NCBI GenBank assembly: GCA_004195635.1
Contig: PSPT01000028.1
Coordinates: 1 to 35,819, forward strand
Direction: 5' to 3'
DNA length: 35,819 nucleotides
From: Methanobacteriota archaeon
Lineage (GTDB): Archaea; Thermoplasmatota; Poseidoniia; Poseidoniales; Poseidoniaceae
A program made the translations under genes and the position numbers. Of the stretch, positions 33,784 through 35,819 are shown piece by piece. Below the pieces are notes generated by a model, which saw only the letters and a program-made list of their open reading frames with translations, did not search any database and was not told where the DNA came from. Position 1 is the first letter of the stretch. Each line of letters begins with the position of its first letter.

Positions 33784-33962
33784 TGGGAGCACAGGGATTT
33801 GAACCCCGACCAGCGGATATCTTCTGATTGCCGAGACACCAAAGGGCTTCGGCTCGAGATGCTTCGGGTCAGCGCTCCAGTTGATCATCAACTTCAGCGT
33901 TTTCCTTTCGTCATTCCCGTGCAACTGGAGCCCGCGATACTACCAGGTTATACTATACTCCC
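33784..33962 (-). tRNA. tRNA-Trp (anticodon CCA) with a 106-base intron
   Basis: Exon 1 is 33925-33962 and exon 2 33784-33818, 73 bases when spliced. Seen: acceptor GGGAGTA pairing with TGCTCCC, a 3-bp D stem, anticodon stem GCGGG/TCCGC (one G-T pair), loop CTCCAGA, T arm CGGGG-TTCAAAT-CCCTG, discriminator A, no encoded CCA, and a T-rich tract after the 3' end. The intron (33819-33924) interrupts between positions 37 and 38, the normal archaeal site. TTGC at its 5' end can pair with GCAA near its 3' end. The intron boundary is deduced from folding of the mature tRNA. eL41 lies 22 bases upstream on the same strand. Confidence 0.93.
33869..33914 (-). ncRNA. Box C/D methylation guide inside the tRNA-Trp intron
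   Basis: On the minus strand the intron reads C box ATGACGA (33908-33914), D' CTGA (33894-33897), C' TTGATGA (33885-33891) and D CTGA (33869-33872). The 10 bases CAACTGGAGC before box D (33874-33883) are exactly complementary to GCTCCAGTTG across the exon 1/intron junction (33922-33931). The D-plus-5 rule puts the methylation target on C34, the wobble base of CCA. Comparable intronic guides are known in haloarchaeal and other euryarchaeal tRNA-Trp. The D' guide (AAGGAAAACG) has no target that I can find in this tRNA. Confidence 0.88.
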
Positions 33963-33984
33963 AGATTTATTCTCCACTGCGTGA

Positions 33985-34092
33985 TTATTGCTTTGCTTGA
34001 CGGCGAGCACGCTTTCGTCGGCGTAGTTTCTTCTTACGCCACTTCCAACGCTGGTTACCAGTCTTTTTCCAAGCACGTGAACCTCGCTTCAT
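33985..34092 (-). CDS. rpl41e: 50S ribosomal protein eL41
   Basis: A 35-codon gene. The product MKRGSRAWKKTGNQRWKWRK continues KKLRRRKRARRQAKQ; the WKWRKKKLRRRKRARR part is the signature of eL41, a tiny helical ribosomal protein of archaea and eukaryotes. The N-terminus is about ten residues longer than the common 25-residue form. The ATG lies 10 bases past the GTCGGTCGGCGG promoter box, so the mRNA should have almost no leader. It is 22 bases upstream of tRNA-Trp on the same strand and may be cotranscribed with it. Confidence 0.9.
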   Translation of the reverse strand: MKRGSRAWKKTGNQRWKWRKKKLRRRKRARRQAKQ

Positions 34093-34102
34093 GGTGAACA
34101 TT

Positions 34103-34127
34103 CCGCCGACCGACTTCCCCTATATGA
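34103..34127 (-). promoter_or_regulatory. eL41 promoter with the same TATA and G-rich box as the S10-spc block
   Basis: Minus strand: TCATATAG (34120-34127), five bases, then GTCGGTCGGCGG (34103-34114). Twenty of 25 positions, including all of both boxes, match 15326-15350. TATA-to-ATG distance is about 32 bases. Confidence 0.7.
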
Positions 34128-34213
34128 GCACATCGTCCGAATAAGACGGTTTTACGAAGTGAAAATGAAATGGCCATTGCGCCACCAATCCTCACTTTCA
34201 CAATAAGGAGATT

Positions 34214-34291
34214 ATGAAAATTGGACGTTACGGCAACAAAGGCCTTAAAATGACTAATTATTTGTTGCCTATGTCCACCATTGATTGTTAA
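34214..34291 (+). CDS. Possible 25-residue open reading frame
   Basis: ATG 34214 follows AAGGAG at a short spacing of three bases and encodes MKIGRYGNKGLKMTNYLLPM plus five residues before TAA. No homology recognised and no promoter stands out. It could equally be chance. The rest of 34128-34445 is AT-rich spacer without other support. Confidence 0.2.
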   Translation: MKIGRYGNKGLKMTNYLLPMSTIDC

Positions 34292-34445
34292 TGATGGATT
34301 AAATGGTGCATCTAAACTCTTGAAATAAAGGGGCCCTTTGATTCACTTTGAAATAGAGAGTATTTTATCGAAATTATTGTTTTTTTCCAAAAACAGCGCC
34401 ATATTTGCGCCTTATGCGGCAAAAATGTTATTTTTTTTAACCGAA

Positions 34446-34457
34446 AAGTATAAATAC
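34446..34457 (+). promoter_or_regulatory. TATA box of the SprT-like gene
   Basis: AAGTATAAATAC is a near-ideal archaeal TATA element. Its centre lies about 28 bases before ATG 34479, the distance expected for a leaderless mRNA. This decides the start against an in-frame upstream start at 34338. Confidence 0.7.
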
Positions 34458-34478
34458 TACCACTTCCTTGTCCCTACA

Positions 34479-35063
34479 ATGGCGGCAAAAACGGGAGTAG
34501 TGGCAAGTGTGATTGGAACGATATGTGATTTTTACAAGAGGCCGAAATTTATCCTTTGGCCAAAGGCTGATTCTTGTTCAGATGTCCAAGCGTTTATAGA
34601 CGCTATGTGTGAAGAATATGATGTTCCTTATATTGAAGTTATGGTTAAGTCTAAACAATGGGTAGAATGGTTTGTTGGACAGAAAGCCTGTGCTTGTGCA
34701 TTTTGGTCAGAATTGGAAAAGAAAGAGGACTCGGTAAGATATATTGCATTTGATGGAGAAACTTGTAGGATTTCTGGAAGAGATAGGAATACTCCTATTA
34801 GGATTGACCATAGATGGCAGGTTGCAGAAAAAATACACACTATTATTCATGAATTCATCCATCATTATTTCTCTCACCACCATAATATGGATACTAAGGA
34901 CCATTGTAGGAAATTTAGGAAAATGGAAAAGAAAATTAATGCAAAATATGGAATATACTTTATTTATGTATATACTAAATTTGGAAAACATTTTCATAAT
35001 TTTTGGGGATGGCCTTATGGATACTCTAAACCTACTGCAAAAGATAGAGGATGGCTAGTATAA
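34479..35063 (+). CDS. SprT-like zinc metalloprotease
   Basis: 194 residues. HEFIHH (His124, Glu125, His128) is the zincin HExxH site with catalytic Glu, and His142 in KDHCRKFRKMEKKINAKYGI is placed like the third zinc ligand of the SprT/Spartan family (HGxxF after HExxH). The N-terminal half is unrecognised, with FILWPKADS. SprT-like proteases act on DNA-protein crosslinks in cells and are common on plasmids and viruses; which applies here is unknown. The gene and those after it are more AT-rich than the ribosomal region, suggesting an accessory or transferred stretch. Confidence 0.7.
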   Translation: MAAKTGVVASVIGTICDFYKRPKFILWPKADSCSDVQAFIDAMCEEYDVPYIEVMVKSKQWVEWFVGQKACACAFWSELEKKEDSVRYIAFDGETCRISGRDRNTPIRIDHRWQVAEKIHTIIHEFIHHYFSHHHNMDTKDHCRKFRKMEKKINAKYGIYFIYVYTKFGKHFHNFWGWPYGYSKPTAKDRGWLV

Positions 35064-35080
35064 GAGAAAGAGGTGAATGA

Positions 35081-35479
35081 ATGACAATGAATGATGTAGA
35101 AAGAGATGAGGATGAAAGAGAGAATGGAATGAATGATGTAGAATGGCTTGTTGATGAAGAAGATGATTGCAAAGAACAAGAGATGACGACCAAACCCAAC
35201 TCAAGGTCTTGTGAATACGAAGGTTGCTCAAATGAAGCTGAATTCGAATGCGAGGGAGTTTATTGTGATGGATCGGGTAGAGTTTGTAGTTTGCATTGGA
35301 ATTGCATTGATACCAATTATCTTGCGACTGGAATGGGGTGTGCGAAATGTTGGCAGGAAGTCGGTGTAGGAGAGGATACCTGGGTGGTGACTGTTTCCGA
35401 TAGGATAGTGCCCCCCTCTTTGGATGAGGGAAGGGTCAAGTGCTGGAATGGTTGTAAGGATGAAAAAACCCATGAATGA
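35081..35479 (+). CDS. Cysteine-rich protein, C-terminal zinc ribbon cut by a frameshift
   Basis: 132 residues with an acidic N-terminus and about 11 cysteines. The middle (CEYEGCSNEAEFECEGVYCD, CSLHWNC, CAKCWQ) resembles a zinc-binding B-box-like module. The end, KCWNGCKDEKTHE, matches CWQGCYDEE of the 35554 gene, where a CxxC pair follows; here the matching CTTCCTAW lies in another frame in 35472-35552. Start ATG 35081 has AGAGGTGA upstream. No known family. Eighteen bases after the SprT-like gene, probably cotranscribed. Confidence 0.65.
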   Translation: MTMNDVERDEDERENGMNDVEWLVDEEDDCKEQEMTTKPNSRSCEYEGCSNEAEFECEGVYCDGSGRVCSLHWNCIDTNYLATGMGCAKCWQEVGVGEDTWVVTVSDRIVPPSLDEGRVKCWNGCKDEKTHE

Positions 35480-35552
35480 AAAAAGTCATGATTTTTGTAC
35501 CACTTGTTGTACTGCATGGTTAGTATCAGGATTAGTTGAAGGAGAGAATTAA
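35472..35552 (+). pseudogene. Displaced second half of the 35081 zinc ribbon, or a 26-residue peptide
   Basis: The frame MNEKSHDFCTTCCTAWLVSG overlaps the end of the 35081 gene (ATGAATGA). Its CTTCCTAW aligns with CPKCHQTW of the 35554 protein. Removing one A from the A6 run at 35463-35468 would fuse it to CWNGCKDEK and restore a complete Cx3C...CxxCxxxW ribbon. It could also be translated alone by coupling. Confidence 0.5.
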
Positions 35553-35553
35553 G

Positions 35554-35814
35554 ATGAAAGAAAATAATGAAAATAAAAAAGAAAAAAATGAAAATGATGA
35601 AAGCGAAAGATATGAATATTGTTGGCAAGGATGTTATGATGAAGAAACTGATTGGATTGTTGAAACTACAATTCTTGAAGTTGAAGGTGAAGGCTATGAA
35701 AAACTTGTTTATTGTCCTAAGTGTCATCAAACTTGGGATATAGACCATGTGCAAATTAAAAAGTATCCTAGAAATCTTAGACAAAGAGGAATTTCAAGCC
35801 AATATGAGGGGTGA
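35554..35814 (+). CDS. Small zinc-ribbon protein
   Basis: 86 residues from ATG 35554, with GGAGAG at 35541-35546. After a Lys/Asn/Glu low-complexity start, Cys23 and Cys27 (CWQGC) and Cys54 and Cys57 (CPKC) form a four-cysteine zinc site, with WDIDHVQIKKYP after it. No family recognised. It is paralogous in motif to the end of the 35081 protein. The reading ends five bases before the window end, so the operon may continue. Confidence 0.6.
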   Translation: MKENNENKKEKNENDESERYEYCWQGCYDEETDWIVETTILEVEGEGYEKLVYCPKCHQTWDIDHVQIKKYPRNLRQRGISSQYEG

Positions 35815-35819
35815 TTCAG

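Noticed and set aside
34338-34478. 47-residue extension of the SprT-like protein
   Set aside because: It covers a strong TATA box and T-runs; a leaderless start at 34479 fits better.

Overview
The window looks like archaeal chromosome, most likely a planktonic marine euryarchaeon of the Marine Group II / Poseidoniales type. Direct evidence for Archaea: an S10-spc ribosomal cluster in archaeal order containing eS4, eL32, eL19, aIF1 and the RNase P protein Rpp29; a group II chaperonin; a Hef-type helicase/nuclease; eL41; and an intron-containing tRNA-Trp(CCA). The lineage assignment is an inference from protein character (fused and extended proteins, secreted NEW3-type proteins, an ordinary mesophilic base composition), not from a tree.

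Layout. 185-709 (+): a shikimate-kinase-fold P-loop kinase. 864-15156 (-): one very compact 25-gene block, transcribed uL3-uL4-uL23-uL2-uS19-uL22-uS3-uL29-aIF1-Rpp29-uS17-uL14-uL24-eS4-uL5-uS14-uS8-uL6-eL32-eL19-uL18-uS5-uL30-uL15-SecY. Many neighbours overlap by a few bases. The block is preceded by a GC-rich structured leader (about 15180-15322) and a promoter whose TATA box plus a GTCGGTCGGCGG box recurs upstream of the separate eL41 gene. 15659-18394 (+): hef, broken into a helicase part and an ERCC4 nuclease part by a 28-bp tandem duplication and a second shift at GGGAAAA. 18544-21345 (-): a two-gene redox unit made of a ferredoxin-flavodoxin-SdhB-like fusion and a CCG (HdrB-like) protein. 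21488-23143 (-): thermosome. 23399-30248 (-): a large secreted membrane-anchored protein, two membrane proteins and a class I aminotransferase. 30440-32707 (-): a membrane-anchored subtilase with a Lys/Ala/Ser repeat tail. 32887-33369 (+): a TM2-domain protein with MAQP repeats. 33784-34092 (-): tRNA-Trp, whose intron carries a box C/D guide, and eL41. 34479-35814 (+): an AT-rich accessory stretch with a SprT-like metalloprotease and small cysteine-rich proteins.

How it fits together. The ribosomal block, SecY, aIF1, Rpp29, eL41 and tRNA-Trp are translation and secretion housekeeping, and the shared promoter box suggests common control of at least uL3 and eL41. The best candidate for an undescribed system is the redox pair at 18544-21345. 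It has an intact [4Fe-4S] ferredoxin and an intact FMN flavodoxin fused to a fumarate-reductase/SdhB scaffold that has lost essentially all its iron-sulfur ligands. Its partner is a CCG protein with only its first cysteine motif intact. Two coding breaks (hef and the 35463-35552 zinc ribbon) lie at A-runs, so sequencing error must be excluded before they are given biological meaning.
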